Shown one piece after another: positions 1 to 9,014 of a DNA stretch of 64,000 nucleotides (the first letter of the stretch is position 1; every line of letters starts with the position of its first letter). The notes beneath the pieces were generated by a model, which ran no database searches, was not told where the DNA came from, and was given only the letters and a program-made list of their open reading frames with translations. The position numbers and the translations under genes were made by a program. Origin of the DNA: Allobosea lupini (GTDB lineage Bacteria > Pseudomonadota > Alphaproteobacteria > Rhizobiales > Beijerinckiaceae); contig NZ_FOAN01000001.1 in the NCBI RefSeq assembly GCF_900109525.1, positions 62,001 to 126,000 on the forward strand, read 5' to 3'.

Positions 1-875
1 CCGCAGCGGCGGCCGGCCTGGGCGACGGACAGGCCCTGTTCGAGCAGGCGGCGCGCCGTTTCGATCCTGATTTCCTCGACGGCGCGGGCCGGCGTGCGGC
101 CGGTCGCCTCGCGGTAGTGCCTCGCGAAGCTGCGCAGGCTCATATTGGCCTGTCCGGCCAGCCGCTCCAGCGAGAGATCGCCGCGCAGGTTCTCGACGAT
201 CCAGCCATGCAGCCGGTCGAAGCGCTCGTCCTTCTCCTGCAACGTCAGCGCTGCGCTGAACTGGGCCTGGCCGCCGGGGCGCTTGAGGAAGACGACGAGC
301 TGGCGGGCGATGGCGAGCGCCGGCTCGCGGCCGAGATCGGCTTCGACCAGAGCGAGCGCGAGGTCGATGCCGGCGGTGACGCCGGCCGAGGTCCAGACCT
401 CGCCGTCGCGAATATAGATCGGATCGGGCTCCAGCTTCACCGCCGGGAACATCGCCCGGAACTCGGCGCAGCGGCCCCAATGCGTCACGGCGCGCCTGCC
501 GTCGAGCAGGCCTGCCGACGCCAGCAGGAAGGCGCCGCTGCAGACCGAGGCGACACGCTGCGCCGCCGCGGCGCGCTGCCGGACCCAGTCGACGAGTGCC
601 GCATCCCGGCAGGCTGCGTTGACGCCGTAGCCGCCGGCGACGACCAGCGTGTGCAGCGGCGCGGCCGGCTCGGGAAGTGGGGCCGCGCCAAGCTCGAGCC
701 GCGCGCTCGTGATCACGCGACCTTCGCCAGCGACGACCGCCGTCTCATAGGGCAGGGGTCGAGCGGCGAGATGAGCGAGGTCGTTGGCGGTGGCGAAGAC
801 CTGCAAGGGCCCGGCGACGTCGAGCAGTTGCCCGCCGGGAAAGGTCAGGATCTCGATGCGGCGCGGGTTTGGCAT
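1..875 (-). CDS. GlxA-family transcriptional regulator (DJ-1/PfpI + AraC HTH), 3' end cut by window
   Basis: Reading the minus strand from an ATG at 875 gives 291 codons that run off the left edge. Residues about 5-165 form a DJ-1/PfpI-like domain, with the VCSGAFLLA elbow and AVTHW strand. Residues about 215 onward form an AraC-type helix-turn-helix (LAGQANMSLRSFARHYRE, then RIETARRLLEQG). This is the GlxA architecture: a catalytically inactive amidotransferase-like sensor fused to a DNA-binding domain. It diverges, 74 bases apart, from a DJ-1 family enzyme gene and probably regulates it; that link is inference. The ligand is unknown. The final HTH helices are missing from the window. Confidence 0.9.
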   Translation of the reverse strand, partial: MPNPRRIEILTFPGGQLLDVAGPLQVFATANDLAHLAARPLPYETAVVAGEGRVITSARLELGAAPLPEPAAPLHTLVVAGGYGVNAACRDAALVDWVRQRAAAAQRVASVCSGAFLLASAGLLDGRRAVTHWGRCAEFRAMFPAVKLEPDPIYIRDGEVWTSAGVTAGIDLALALVEADLGREPALAIARQLVVFLKRPGGQAQFSAALTLQEKDERFDRLHGWIVENLRGDLSLERLAGQANMSLRSFARHYREATGRTPARAVEEIRIETARRLLEQGLSVAQAGRRC

Positions 876-949
876 GAAGCGAGGGGTGCTTGGCAGTTCG
901 GCCAGAGCTTTGCCTGCTAGGCTGCTCCCGTCAATCAGGAGTTCCGCCC

Positions 950-1615
950 ATGTCCCTCAGCTTCGGCATTCTCGTCTTTCCGCAGGTCCAGCAGCTCGAT
1001 CTGACCGGCCCCTATGAGGTCTTCGCGTCGGCAAGGGATGCGCAGGTGCATCTGATCTGGAAGGATAAGGCGCCGCTCAAGGCCGCGACCGGGCTGACAC
1101 TGACGCCGACCACGACCTTCGCCGAGTGCCCGCCGCTCGATGTGCTCTGCGTGCCGGGCGGGGCCGGGGTCAATCCGCTGCTGACTGACGAGACCGTCCT
1201 CGCCTTCCTGCGCGAGCGGGCCGGGCAGGTGCGCTATCTCACCTCGGTCTGCACGGGATCGCTGGTACTGGGGATGGCCGGGCTGCTGAAAGGGAAGCGC
1301 GCGACCAGCCACTGGAACGCCCATGACCTGCTGGCGCGCTTCAGCGCGATCCCGACCGAGGGGCGCGTGGTGCGCGACGGCAATCTGATCACGGCGGGCG
1401 GTGTCACCTCCGGCATCGATTTCGGGCTCACCGTGATCGCCGAACTGCTCGGCGAGGAGGAGGCGCAACTGATCCAGCTCTCGCTCGAATATGCGCCTGA
1501 GCCGCCGTTCCGGGCCGGCACGCCGCAGGAGGCGCCGGAGGCGATCCTGGCTGCGGCAAGGCAGCGCCTTGCCGGCTCGCGCGCGGCGCGCGAAAAGCTG
1601 CTGGCGGCGCTGTAG
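950..1615 (+). CDS. DJ-1/PfpI family protein, isonitrile hydratase-like
   Basis: This 221-residue cytoplasmic protein covers a whole DJ-1/PfpI domain. The nucleophile elbow SVCTGSLVLG places the reactive cysteine at residue 101. PGGAGVNPLL, SHWNAHDLL and TAGGVTSGIDFGL are typical of the isonitrile hydratase (InhA) branch, whose catalytic cysteine I recall as Cys101. Such enzymes hydrate isonitriles to N-substituted formamides; the natural substrate here is unknown. The start was chosen at 950 because AGGAG lies 8 bases upstream, although the frame stays open to 890. The divergent GlxA-type regulator shares the fold and may control it. Confidence 0.85.
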   Translation: MSLSFGILVFPQVQQLDLTGPYEVFASARDAQVHLIWKDKAPLKAATGLTLTPTTTFAECPPLDVLCVPGGAGVNPLLTDETVLAFLRERAGQVRYLTSVCTGSLVLGMAGLLKGKRATSHWNAHDLLARFSAIPTEGRVVRDGNLITAGGVTSGIDFGLTVIAELLGEEEAQLIQLSLEYAPEPPFRAGTPQEAPEAILAAARQRLAGSRAAREKLLAAL

Positions 1616-1638
1616 GCTGCGGTTGAAGCGGGGCGAGC

Positions 1639-1986
1639 ATGGCCGAGGACCGTAGCATTCTCCTGTTCTCCTACGGCACGCTGCAGCAGGACAATGTCCA
1701 GCTCGCCTCGTTCGGGCGCCTGCTCGACGGCCATGACGACGCCATGCCGGGCTTCGCCCAGACCATGCTGGAGATCACCGATCCCGAGGTGATCCGCACC
1801 AGCGGCAAGCGCTTCCATCCGGTGGTGGCGCCGAGCGACGATCCCGCCGACAGCGTGCCCGGCAAGGTCTTCAGCATCACGGCCGAAGAGCTCGCTGCCG
1901 CCGACCGCTACGAGGTCGCTGACTACAAGCGGATCAGCGTCCGGCTGGCCTCGGGCAAGGAGGCGTGGGTCTACGTCAAGGCGTGA
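1639..1986 (+). CDS. gamma-glutamylcyclotransferase (AIG2-like) family protein
   Basis: The 115-residue protein begins with LLFSYGTLQ, the substrate-loop signature of the AIG2/GGCT fold, and ends with a short strand (AWVYVKA). The family cyclises gamma-glutamyl amines to 5-oxoproline, but many bacterial members have no assigned substrate. The acidic residue expected in the second half is plausibly in GKVFSITAEELAAADRYE, which resembles the family's conserved LDxYE region. It lies 23 bases after the DJ-1 gene on the same strand, so co-transcription is likely. Confidence 0.8.
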   Translation: MAEDRSILLFSYGTLQQDNVQLASFGRLLDGHDDAMPGFAQTMLEITDPEVIRTSGKRFHPVVAPSDDPADSVPGKVFSITAEELAAADRYEVADYKRISVRLASGKEAWVYVKA

Positions 1987-2010
1987 ACGCCACGCATTCG
2001 TCCGCGGGCC

Positions 2011-2583
2011 TTAGAGCGGGCGCTCCCGCAGTGCCTTGAGCGCAGCGTCCTTGGCGCCCTGCGCGAGCGCTTCCGTCGGGTAGTCCTGGCTGCGGAAGCG
2101 CCATTTGTCGCGCAGCAACCCGGCTTTGGCGACCGGTTCGGCGGTGAGCCGGGCCAGCTCGCCTTGCCGCTGCTCTCGCTTTGCTTCCAGCGCGGCCGCA
2201 GTTTCCACCGCCTGGCGCTGCGCCCTCTCCCGGTCACGCTCGGCCTGCTGCGCCTCGGTGATCTCGACCCAGCGCTGGGCCATCACCACGAGGCCTTCGG
2301 TATAGGGCGCGCCGTAGCCGACGCCGTAGCCGCCCCAGTTGGTGCGATCGAGCGAAACAGAGTACTGGCTGGCTGCATAGTAATAGCTGGCGGTGAGCGG
2401 CGTTACGGACTTGATCTCCCAGCCGCCCTCGGTCAGCTCGGCGATCAGCCCCGACAACTGCTCGTCCAGCGTCGACCGGTCGGGGGCGATGTGGCCCCAA
2501 ACGGCATCGCCCTTGCTGCCCGTGTCTTCGTTCCGGTAGCCGCAGTGGAGCCGGCGGGTACAGCTCTCGATCAACCTCGGCAT
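2011..2583 (-). CDS. hypothetical protein with C-terminal coiled-coil region
   Basis: I do not recognise this 190-residue protein. It has no signal peptide or membrane segment. Residues 40-100 are a mixed region rich in Tyr and Gly (SYYYAASQYSVSL, GGYGVGYGAPY). Residues 105-150 are charged and helical (ITEAQQAERDRERAQRQ and following), probably a coiled coil. It begins 2 bases after the stop of the upstream secreted-protein gene on the same strand, so the two form an operon. Its 3' end faces the cyclotransferase gene. Coding is supported by the tight spacing and good GC3 pattern, not by homology. Confidence 0.6.
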   Translation of the reverse strand: MPRLIESCTRRLHCGYRNEDTGSKGDAVWGHIAPDRSTLDEQLSGLIAELTEGGWEIKSVTPLTASYYYAASQYSVSLDRTNWGGYGVGYGAPYTEGLVVMAQRWVEITEAQQAERDRERAQRQAVETAAALEAKREQRQGELARLTAEPVAKAGLLRDKWRFRSQDYPTEALAQGAKDAALKALRERPL

Positions 2584-2585
2584 GG

Positions 2586-3011
2586 TCAGATGTCGCCAGC
2601 CTCTTCGAAGACCAGCCGCGAATGGGCGCCGGTGCTGCCGATGATTGCGCAGGAGGCCTTGTCGCGCTTCGGCGCCGGCCCGGTCAGGACGATCCGCGAG
2701 CCGAAGCCGTTTGGATTGTCCTCCATCATCCCCGCGACCGGGTAGGCGGCCGGCTCGCAGCCCTTCTTGAAGACATAGGCGGTACCACTGATCCGCTTGC
2801 CGTTGAAGCGTCCCTCGAACAGCAAGGTTCCGGAGCGGACCGTGCCGGCAATCGCGGCCTTGGGCTCGTCATAGACGATCCTGCCACGAGCCTCGTCGAC
2901 GAGGACGGTCGAACCATTATGGTTCCAGAGCGAGCCGTCGAGCCCCGCGGCCGAGGCTTGTGCGATTGTTGTTGCGAAGGCGATGGCGGCCAGGCTGGTG
3001 ATGCGCTGCAT
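2586..3011 (-). CDS. hypothetical exported protein
   Basis: This 141-residue protein has an N-terminal signal peptide (MQRITSLAAIAFATTIAQASAAG, cleavage near residue 22). The mature part is small and probably beta-rich: SLWNHNGSTVLVDEARGRIVYDEP, then GTLLFEGRFNGKRISGTAYVF. It has two cysteines (KKGCEP and KASCAI) that could form a disulfide in the periplasm. I chose the ATG at 3011 rather than the upstream one at 3080 because GAGAGGAG lies just upstream and the signal peptide starts there. It is the first gene of a two-gene operon with the downstream hypothetical gene. Function unknown. Confidence 0.7.
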   Translation of the reverse strand: MQRITSLAAIAFATTIAQASAAGLDGSLWNHNGSTVLVDEARGRIVYDEPKAAIAGTVRSGTLLFEGRFNGKRISGTAYVFKKGCEPAAYPVAGMMEDNPNGFGSRIVLTGPAPKRDKASCAIIGSTGAHSRLVFEEAGDI

Positions 3012-3197
3012 GATGCTCCTCTCTGCTTGCAAGCTGCATAGCAGCGACGTGTAAGCAATCGGTCCGCTTGCGGCGCGCAAGTCGAGCGAGCGAATTCATC
3101 GATGATTAGGATGGCACGGCACGTGCCCGGCTGCGGCGGTTCGGCTGATGGACAGCGGCCAGGCAGGTCGCTATCGACGGTGCCGGGGAGCCGGTCC

Positions 3198-3587
3198 TTG
3201 AGCGCAGCCAAGTCCATCAGAGCAAGATCCTGGGTCGCGATCGTCGCGGCCTATGTGCTCGTGCTGCAGGGGCTTTTCGGCGCGCTCGTCTCCGGGCAGA
3301 GTCTCGCGCCGGCGCTGCTCGATCGCGCCGCGCATCTGACGCTGTGCGCTCCCGGTTCCGAGAGCGTGCCGGTGCCGGGGCAGGAGCCCGCGCCACATCT
3401 GCCGGCCTGCTGCCTGCTCGGCTGCGCCTGGGTCGGCGCGGCGTATGCGCCGCCCGACCGGCCGGCGCTCCTCGAGGAGGTCGAGGCCGGCGTCACGATC
3501 GTCGGCTTTGACGATCTGACCGAACGGCCGCTGCCGGGGCAGGAGCGGCTCGCCGCACGCCCGAGAGGACCGCCCATTCGGACCTGA
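3198..3587 (+). CDS. DUF2946-like small membrane/periplasmic protein
   Basis: The protein has one N-terminal hydrophobic segment (WVAIVAAYVLVLQGLFGALV) followed by a cysteine-rich extracytoplasmic part (LTLCAPGSE, then HLPACCLLGCAWVG), the layout of DUF2946 proteins, which often lie beside metal-uptake genes. The frame is open from an ATG at 3102. I prefer the TTG at 3198 because GGGGAG lies 7 bases upstream and the product (129 residues) then fits the family length; the first 30 codons of the longer form look unlike protein. It precedes a PepSY membrane protein by about 100 bases, suggesting a shared role in metal handling. Start uncertain. Confidence 0.65.
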   Translation: MSAAKSIRARSWVAIVAAYVLVLQGLFGALVSGQSLAPALLDRAAHLTLCAPGSESVPVPGQEPAPHLPACCLLGCAWVGAAYAPPDRPALLEEVEAGVTIVGFDDLTERPLPGQERLAARPRGPPIRT

Positions 3588-3689
3588 CGCCGCGGCGGCC
3601 TTGAGGCCGCTTCCGCCGCAATGACCAAATGCTCCGCCAGGCCAGCGCGCCGGCGGCATTTCGGCAGGTCCATTTCGGGAAACCCAGCC

Positions 3690-5075
3690 ATGACCGCTCA
3701 CGCGGATATCCGCACGCGCGCCGATGCCGGCCGCGCCTTCGCATTATCGTCCGAATTCAAAGCCTTCATCGCGAGGCTGCACTTCTATGCCGGGCTGTTC
3801 GTCGGCCCGTTCATCCTGGTCGCGGCGCTGACCGGCACGCTCTATGTGCTGACGCCGCAGATCGAGAACCTGATCTATCGCGAGCAATTGACCGCGACCC
3901 AGGCGGGCGACCCCGCTTCGCTCGCCGCCCAGACCGAGGCCGCGCGAAAGCACATCGGCGAGGGGCCGCGCTTCTTCGCCATCCGCCCCGCCCCAGCCGC
4001 TGGCCAGACGACGCGCGTCATGTTCGCTCAAGCCGGTCTCGGCGATTCCGAAAGCCGGGCGATCTTCGTCGACCCGGTCTCGCTGGCGATCAAAGGCGAC
4101 CTCATCGTCTACGGCACCAGCGGCATCCTGCCGTTCCGGACGCAGCTCGACTATCTGCATCGCAACCTGCTGCTCGGCGAATTCGGCCGCAACTACAGCG
4201 AGCTTGCCGCATCCTGGCTCTGGGCGGTGGTTCTGGGCGGCGTCCTGATGTGGTTCTGGCGGCGCCATCCACGAGCCGCCGAGCGGGCGCGGACGAACCC
4301 TGCGCTGCGCGACCGGCGCTGGCACGGGCTGATCGGGCTGACGCTGTCGCTCGGCCTCGTCTTCCTGTCGATCACCGGGCTGACCTGGTCGAAATACGCA
4401 GGCGACCGGATCGATGCGCTCCGGGCCAATCTAGGCTGGGTGACCCCTTCGGTCTCGCTGAAGCTCGGCGCGGCGCCCGCTACCGACGCGCATGCCCATC
4501 ACGGCGATCATGACTCGGCCGTGGGTTCGGCCGCGCCTGGGAGCTTTCAACAGCTCGATGCGGTCTTTTCCGCCGCAAGGGCGGCCGGCATCGATTCTCC
4601 GCATGTCGAGATGCGCCCGCCCCGGGCCGAGGGCCAGGCTTGGCTCGTGCGCGAATACGATCGGAGCTGGCCGACGCAGGTCGACACGGTCGCGCTTGAT
4701 CCGCGCGATCTCTCCATCGTCAGCCGGGCCGACTTCGAGACCTTTCCGCTGATCGCCAAGCTGATCCGCTGGGGCATCGACGCCCATATGGGCATCCTGT
4801 TCGGCTGGCCGAACCAATTGCTGATGACGGGCCTCGGCCTCGCGCTCGTCGTGACGACATTGCTCGGCTACCGGATCTGGTGGCGCCAGCGGCCGGCGCC
4901 GGGCTCGCTGCCGCGCACGCTGGTCCAGGCCTGGCTGCGGCTCGGCTGGGCGGGCAGGGCGATTGCGGCCGTCGTTGCCGCGGGATTGGGCTGGGCGCTG
5001 CCGCTGGTGGGCTTGAGCCTCGCAGCCTTCCTGCTCGTCGACATCGCCCGCTGGCGGCGGGCGCGAACGGCCTGA
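3690..5075 (+). CDS. PepSY-associated TM helix protein (iron/copper uptake-associated)
   Basis: This 461-residue inner-membrane protein has the PepSY_TM layout. The first TM helix follows FIARLHFYAGLFVGPFILVAALTG (about residues 30-50). A periplasmic PepSY domain follows, then helices near residues 170-190 and 215-240, a second periplasmic domain, and helices near 360-390 and 425-455. A histidine-rich stretch (DAHAHHGDHD, about residues 268-277) could bind metal. Family members usually neighbour TonB receptors and are thought to act as periplasmic ferric or cupric reductase-like or assembly factors; the exact role is unproven. The ATG at 3690 was chosen because the upstream extension is Arg-rich and lacks a leader. 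Confidence 0.8.
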   Translation: MTAHADIRTRADAGRAFALSSEFKAFIARLHFYAGLFVGPFILVAALTGTLYVLTPQIENLIYREQLTATQAGDPASLAAQTEAARKHIGEGPRFFAIRPAPAAGQTTRVMFAQAGLGDSESRAIFVDPVSLAIKGDLIVYGTSGILPFRTQLDYLHRNLLLGEFGRNYSELAASWLWAVVLGGVLMWFWRRHPRAAERARTNPALRDRRWHGLIGLTLSLGLVFLSITGLTWSKYAGDRIDALRANLGWVTPSVSLKLGAAPATDAHAHHGDHDSAVGSAAPGSFQQLDAVFSAARAAGIDSPHVEMRPPRAEGQAWLVREYDRSWPTQVDTVALDPRDLSIVSRADFETFPLIAKLIRWGIDAHMGILFGWPNQLLMTGLGLALVVTTLLGYRIWWRQRPAPGSLPRTLVQAWLRLGWAGRAIAAVVAAGLGWALPLVGLSLAAFLLVDIARWRRARTA

Positions 5076-5098
5076 GCCCAAGCTCGATCCGGGGCGGC

Positions 5099-5731
5099 TC
5101 AGCCGCTCCGGATCACCGCCCTGATGCCGTCGATGACGAACTGCACCGCCAGCGCGGCGAGAATGACGCCGAGCAGGCGGGTCAGCACGACATTGCCGGT
5201 GACGCCGAGCAGGCGCGCGATCGGCACCGCCATCAGGAAGACGACGAGGCAGGAGAGGATCACCAGCCCGCAGATCGCGGCGAGCGAGGACAGCATTACG
5301 ATGTCGCCGTTGGCGCGGCCGGCGAGCAGCATCATCGCGGTCAGGGCGCCGGGGCCGGCCATCAGCGGGATCGCCAGCGGGAAGGCGGCGACATTGCGGA
5401 TATGGTCTTGGGTGATCGCGGTGTCGGCCGTCTGCTGCTTGCGCTCGTTGCGGCGCTCGAACACCATCTCGAACGAGATCCAGAACAGCAGGAAGCCGCC
5501 GGCGATGCGGAAGGCCGGCAGCGAGACGCCGAGCGCCTTCAGCACGACATCGCCGGCGAGGCCGAAGAAGGCCATGATGCAGAAGGCGATGATGCAGGCG
5601 CGCACCGCGACCTGCCGCCGCTCATTCGCCGACATGCCGCGCGTCAGCGACAGGAAGATCGGCGCCAGCCCCGGCGGGTCGAGCGTCACCAGCAAGGTGA
5701 CGAGCGCGGAAGAGAGATATTCGGCGAACAT
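5099..5731 (-). CDS. MarC family integral membrane protein
   Basis: This 210-residue protein with about six hydrophobic segments matches the MarC/UPF0056 family. Typical features are TLLVTLDPPGLAPIFLSLT at residues 12-30, FRIAGGFLLFWISFEM around residue 75, and FPLAIPLMAGPGALTAMM around 117-134. MarC was once linked to multiple antibiotic resistance in enterobacteria but its transport function is unproven. It stands alone, convergent with the PepSY gene, and its start faces the gyrA upstream region. Confidence 0.9.
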   Translation of the reverse strand: MFAEYLSSALVTLLVTLDPPGLAPIFLSLTRGMSANERRQVAVRACIIAFCIMAFFGLAGDVVLKALGVSLPAFRIAGGFLLFWISFEMVFERRNERKQQTADTAITQDHIRNVAAFPLAIPLMAGPGALTAMMLLAGRANGDIVMLSSLAAICGLVILSCLVVFLMAVPIARLLGVTGNVVLTRLLGVILAALAVQFVIDGIRAVIRSG

Positions 5732-5909
5732 GTCTCACCCCGAGCTTATTGCACTGCTCTTGTTGTCCTCTCGCCATTCCGGTGCTGCGCCGCGAGGCGG
5801 ATTGTCCGGAACGACGGCGCGATTCCGCGCTTGCCGGGGCACTCTAGGCTCGGCCCGCAGCACCCGTCACGCAGGAAACATGGCGAGATTGGGGAGCCGA
5901 CGCGAAAGC

Positions 5910-5999
5910 GAATCAAAAACGCCTCGTAAGTCGCTGCGATAAAACGGTTTTATTTTCTCTGAATAGATTCGCGTTTTGCTGGCTTCATGCGCCGGAATC
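5910..5999 (+). promoter_or_regulatory. gyrA upstream region: 15-bp palindrome and three GANTC sites
   Basis: The AT-rich DNA before gyrA holds a perfect palindrome, ATAAAACGGTTTTAT, at 5939-5953 (7-bp arms around one base). It also holds three GANTC sites at 5910-5914, 5966-5970 and 5995-5999. GANTC is the CcrM methylation target in alphaproteobacteria, so cell-cycle-linked control of gyrA is plausible. No confident -35/-10 pair was identified. The rest of the 315-base gap between marC and gyrA shows nothing else recognisable. Confidence 0.45.
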
Positions 6000-6046
6000 G
6001 GGTAGCCAGAGCGTTGAAAAACCAGCGGTAAACGGGACTTTTTCCC

Positions 6047-8833
6047 TTGAGCGAAGACAACGACGACAAGCGCGACGACGGCCCGCAGCCGGGTGGCGAC
6101 ATCAAGCCGATCGCGATCACCGACGAGATGAAGAAGAGCTATCTCGATTACGCCATGAGCGTGATCGTGAGCCGCGCTCTCCCGGACGTCCGCGACGGCC
6201 TCAAGCCCGTGCACCGGCGCATCCTGTTCTCGATGCACGAGAACAAGAACCTGCCCGACCGACCCTATACGAAGTGCGCGCGCATCGTCGGCGACACGAT
6301 GGGTAAATACCATCCGCACGGCAATCTCGCGGTCTATGACGCGCTGGTGCGCATGGCGCAGGACTTCTCGCTGCGCCTGCCGCTGATCGACGGCCAGGGC
6401 AATTTCGGCTCGATGGACGGCGACAGCCCGGCGGCCGATCGCTACACCGAGGCACGCCTCGACAAGGCGGCGATGCCGCTGTTGGAAGATCTCGACCTCG
6501 ACACCGTCAACTTCCAGCCGAACTATGACGGCAAGGAGCACGAGCCGACGGTCCTGCCGGCGCGCTATCCGAACCTCCTGGTCAACGGCGCCGGCGGCAT
6601 CGCCGTCGGCATGGCGACCAACATTCCGCCGCACAATCTCGGCGAGGTCATCGACGCCTGCATCGCGCTGATCGACGAGCCCGAGCTTTCGATCGACGAC
6701 CTGATCGCGATCGTGCCAGGCCCGGATTTCCCGACCGGCGCCCAGATCATGGGCCGCAGCGGCATCCATTCGGCCTATCACACCGGGCGTGGCTCGATCG
6801 TGATGCGGGCCAAGACGCATATCGAGGAGCTGCGCAAGGAGCGCGAGGCGATCATCGTCACCGAGGTTCCCTATCAGGTGAACAAGGCGACGATGGTCGA
6901 GAAGATCGCCGATCTCGTCCGCGAGAAGCGGATCGAGGGCATCTCCGACCTTCGCGACGAATCGAACCGCGAAGGCGTACGCGTCGTCATCGAGATCAAG
7001 CGCGACGCCGTCGCCGATGTGGTGCTGAACCAGCTCTACCGCTTCACGCCGCTGCAGACCTCGTTCGGCGCCAATATGGTGGCGCTGACCGGCGGGCGGC
7101 CGGAAGTCCTGAACCTCAAGGACTTCATCTCGGCCTTCGTCGAGTTCCGCGAGGAAGTGGTCTCGCGGCGTACCCGCTACCTGCTCAACAAGGCGCGCGA
7201 GCGCGCCCATGTCCTGTGCGGCCTCGCCACTGCCGTCGCCAATATCGACGAGGTCATCCGGCTGATCCGCACGGCACCGACGCCGTCCGCCGCACATGAG
7301 GCCCTGATGGCGCGCGACTGGCCGGCCGACGACATCGCGCCGCTGATCGCGCTGGTCGACGATCCGCGTCACCCGATGAATGCGGATGGTACCTACCGCC
7401 TCTCGGACGCGCAGGCCAAGGCGATCCTCGAGCTGCGCCTTGCCCGCCTGACCGCTCTCGGCCGCGACGAGATCGGCGACGAGCTGGAGAAGCTCGCCAA
7501 GGAGATCGCCAACTATCTCGACATCCTGCGCTCGCGGGTGCGCATCCAGGAGATCATCAAGACCGAGCTCCTGGAGGTGAAGACCGCCTTCGCGACGCCG
7601 CGCCGCACCGAGATCCACGATTGGGGCTCGGATCTCGACGACGAGGACCTGATCGCCCGCGAGGACATGGTCGTCACCGTCTCCCATGCCGGCTACATCA
7701 AGCGCGTGCCGCTCTCGACCTATCGGGCGCAGAAGCGCGGCGGCAAGGGCCGCTCCGGCATGTCGACCCGCGACGAGGATTTCGTCACCCGCCTCTTCGT
7801 TGCCGACACGCATACGCCGATCATCTTCTTCTCCTCGCTGGGCCAGGCCTACAAGGAGAAGGTCTGGCGGCTGCCGCTTTCGGCGCCCAATGCGCGCGGA
7901 AAATTCCTCAACAACATGCTGCCGCTGGACAAGGACGAACGCATCACCACCGTGATGCCGCTGCCGGAGGACGAGGAGAGCTGGGGCCGGCTCGACGTGA
8001 TGTTCGCCACCAAGACCGGCAATGTCCGGCGCAACAAGCTCTCCGACTTCGTCCAGGTCAACCGCAACGGCAAGATCGCGATGAAGCTCGACGAGGGCGA
8101 TTCCATCGTCGACGTGCAGATCTGCTCCGAGCATGACGACGTCCTGCTGACCACGGCCGAGGGCCAGAGCATCCGCTTCGCGGTGCCGGAGGTGCGCGTC
8201 TTCAAGGGCCGCGACTCGACCGGCGTACGCGGCATCAACCTCGCCAAGGGCGACGAGGTGATTTCGCTTGCGATCCTGCACCATCTCGATGCGACGCCGG
8301 ACGAGCGGGCTGCTTACCTGAAGCTCGCTTCGGCGGCCCGCCGCGCCGTGACCGGCGACGGTGACGAGGCGGCCGCGCCGGTCGCCGATGCGGAAGAGGC
8401 TGCCGGCGACATCGAACTCGGCCAGGACAAGTACGCCGAGATGGGCGCGTCCGAACAGTTCATCCTGACGGTGTCGGAAAAGGGCTACGGCAAGCGCACC
8501 TCGTCGTTCGAGTACCGGGTCACCGGGCGCGGCGGCAAGGGCATCACCGCAATGGTCGTCAATGAGCGCAACGGCAAGCTGATCGCCTCGTTCCCGGTGA
8601 CCGACACCGACCAGATCATGCTGGTCACCGATGGTGGCCAGGTCATCCGGATCCCGGTCGAAGGGCCCAAGCCGATCCGCATCGCGGGGCGCTCGACCCA
8701 GGGCGTCACCATTTTCGACACGGCCGAAGGCGAGAAGGTCGTCTCGGTCGAGCGTATCGGCGAGGAGTCCGAGGAAGAGGGCGAGGCCGGCGAGACCGAG
8801 AATGGCGGTGAGGAGCCGGCCGGGGAGGCGTGA
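6047..8833 (+). CDS. gyrA: DNA gyrase subunit A
   Basis: This 928-residue type IIA topoisomerase subunit introduces negative supercoils together with GyrB. The breakage-reunion domain has the catalytic tyrosine at residue 133 (DRYTEARL). The GyrA-box QKRGGKG at 562-568 separates it from ParC. The C-terminal beta-pinwheel carries an insertion of roughly 50 Ala/Glu-rich residues before [18 protein letters not shown], and the protein ends in an acidic tail. The start is a TTG at 6047; no in-frame ATG precedes the conserved [17 protein letters not shown]. In the quinolone region it reads [10 protein letters not shown], so E. coli Asp82-Ser83 correspond to Asn93-Leu94, an unusual pair for drug sensitivity. 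Confidence 0.97.
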   Translation: MSEDNDDKRDDGPQPGGDIKPIAITDEMKKSYLDYAMSVIVSRALPDVRDGLKPVHRRILFSMHENKNLPDRPYTKCARIVGDTMGKYHPHGNLAVYDALVRMAQDFSLRLPLIDGQGNFGSMDGDSPAADRYTEARLDKAAMPLLEDLDLDTVNFQPNYDGKEHEPTVLPARYPNLLVNGAGGIAVGMATNIPPHNLGEVIDACIALIDEPELSIDDLIAIVPGPDFPTGAQIMGRSGIHSAYHTGRGSIVMRAKTHIEELRKEREAIIVTEVPYQVNKATMVEKIADLVREKRIEGISDLRDESNREGVRVVIEIKRDAVADVVLNQLYRFTPLQTSFGANMVALTGGRPEVLNLKDFISAFVEFREEVVSRRTRYLLNKARERAHVLCGLATAVANIDEVIRLIRTAPTPSAAHEALMARDWPADDIAPLIALVDDPRHPMNADGTYRLSDAQAKAILELRLARLTALGRDEIGDELEKLAKEIANYLDILRSRVRIQEIIKTELLEVKTAFATPRRTEIHDWGSDLDDEDLIAREDMVVTVSHAGYIKRVPLSTYRAQKRGGKGRSGMSTRDEDFVTRLFVADTHTPIIFFSSLGQAYKEKVWRLPLSAPNARGKFLNNMLPLDKDERITTVMPLPEDEESWGRLDVMFATKTGNVRRNKLSDFVQVNRNGKIAMKLDEGDSIVDVQICSEHDDVLLTTAEGQSIRFAVPEVRVFKGRDSTGVRGINLAKGDEVISLAILHHLDATPDERAAYLKLASAARRAVTGDGDEAAAPVADAEEAAGDIELGQDKYAEMGASEQFILTVSEKGYGKRTSSFEYRVTGRGGKGITAMVVNERNGKLIASFPVTDTDQIMLVTDGGQVIRIPVEGPKPIRIAGRSTQGVTIFDTAEGEKVVSVERIGEESEEEGEAGETENGGEEPAGEA

Positions 8834-8840
8834 GCCTCCC
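8823..8840 (+). other. hairpin spanning the gyrA stop codon
   Basis: GGGAGGC (8823-8829) pairs perfectly with GCCTCCC (8834-8840) around a GTGA tetraloop that contains the TGA stop of gyrA. No T tract follows, so it is not a classical terminator. It could stabilise the 3' end of the mRNA or slow ribosome release. Confidence 0.4.
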
Positions 8841-8877
8841 TATCGGCTTCTCCTAACATTCTCCCGTTCTTGAAAGT

Positions 8878-8993
8878 GCGGGTCGTCCCGGGCGAAGCGG
8901 AGCGAAGAGCCGGGACCATTCCGGAACCTCTTCGGACGGGCTCCGGAATGGAGCCCGGATCGGCGCGGCTTGCCGCTTGTCCGGGATGACGCG
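8878..8993. repeat. intergenic palindromic repeat element
   Basis: The element reads as an imperfect inverted repeat: CCGGG...CCATTCCGGA from 8910 pairs with TCCGGAATGG...CCCGG ending at 8958. It is flanked by GTCGTCCCGGG on the left and CCGGGATGAC on the right. The style (rich in CCGGG, GTCAT and AGCGAAG) recurs in several gaps of this window, so it is probably one copy of a dispersed REP-like family. It fills most of the gap between the convergent gyrA and AsmA genes. Confidence 0.6.
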
Positions 8994-9014
8994 GATGTGG
9001 AGAGTGATAGGCGC

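Noticed and set aside
5867-8284. 805-codon open frame antisense to gyrA
   Set aside because: It mirrors the codon structure of gyrA, as is usual in GC-rich DNA; the translation is Asp/Arg/Val/Leu-rich with no domain, and gyrA is certain.
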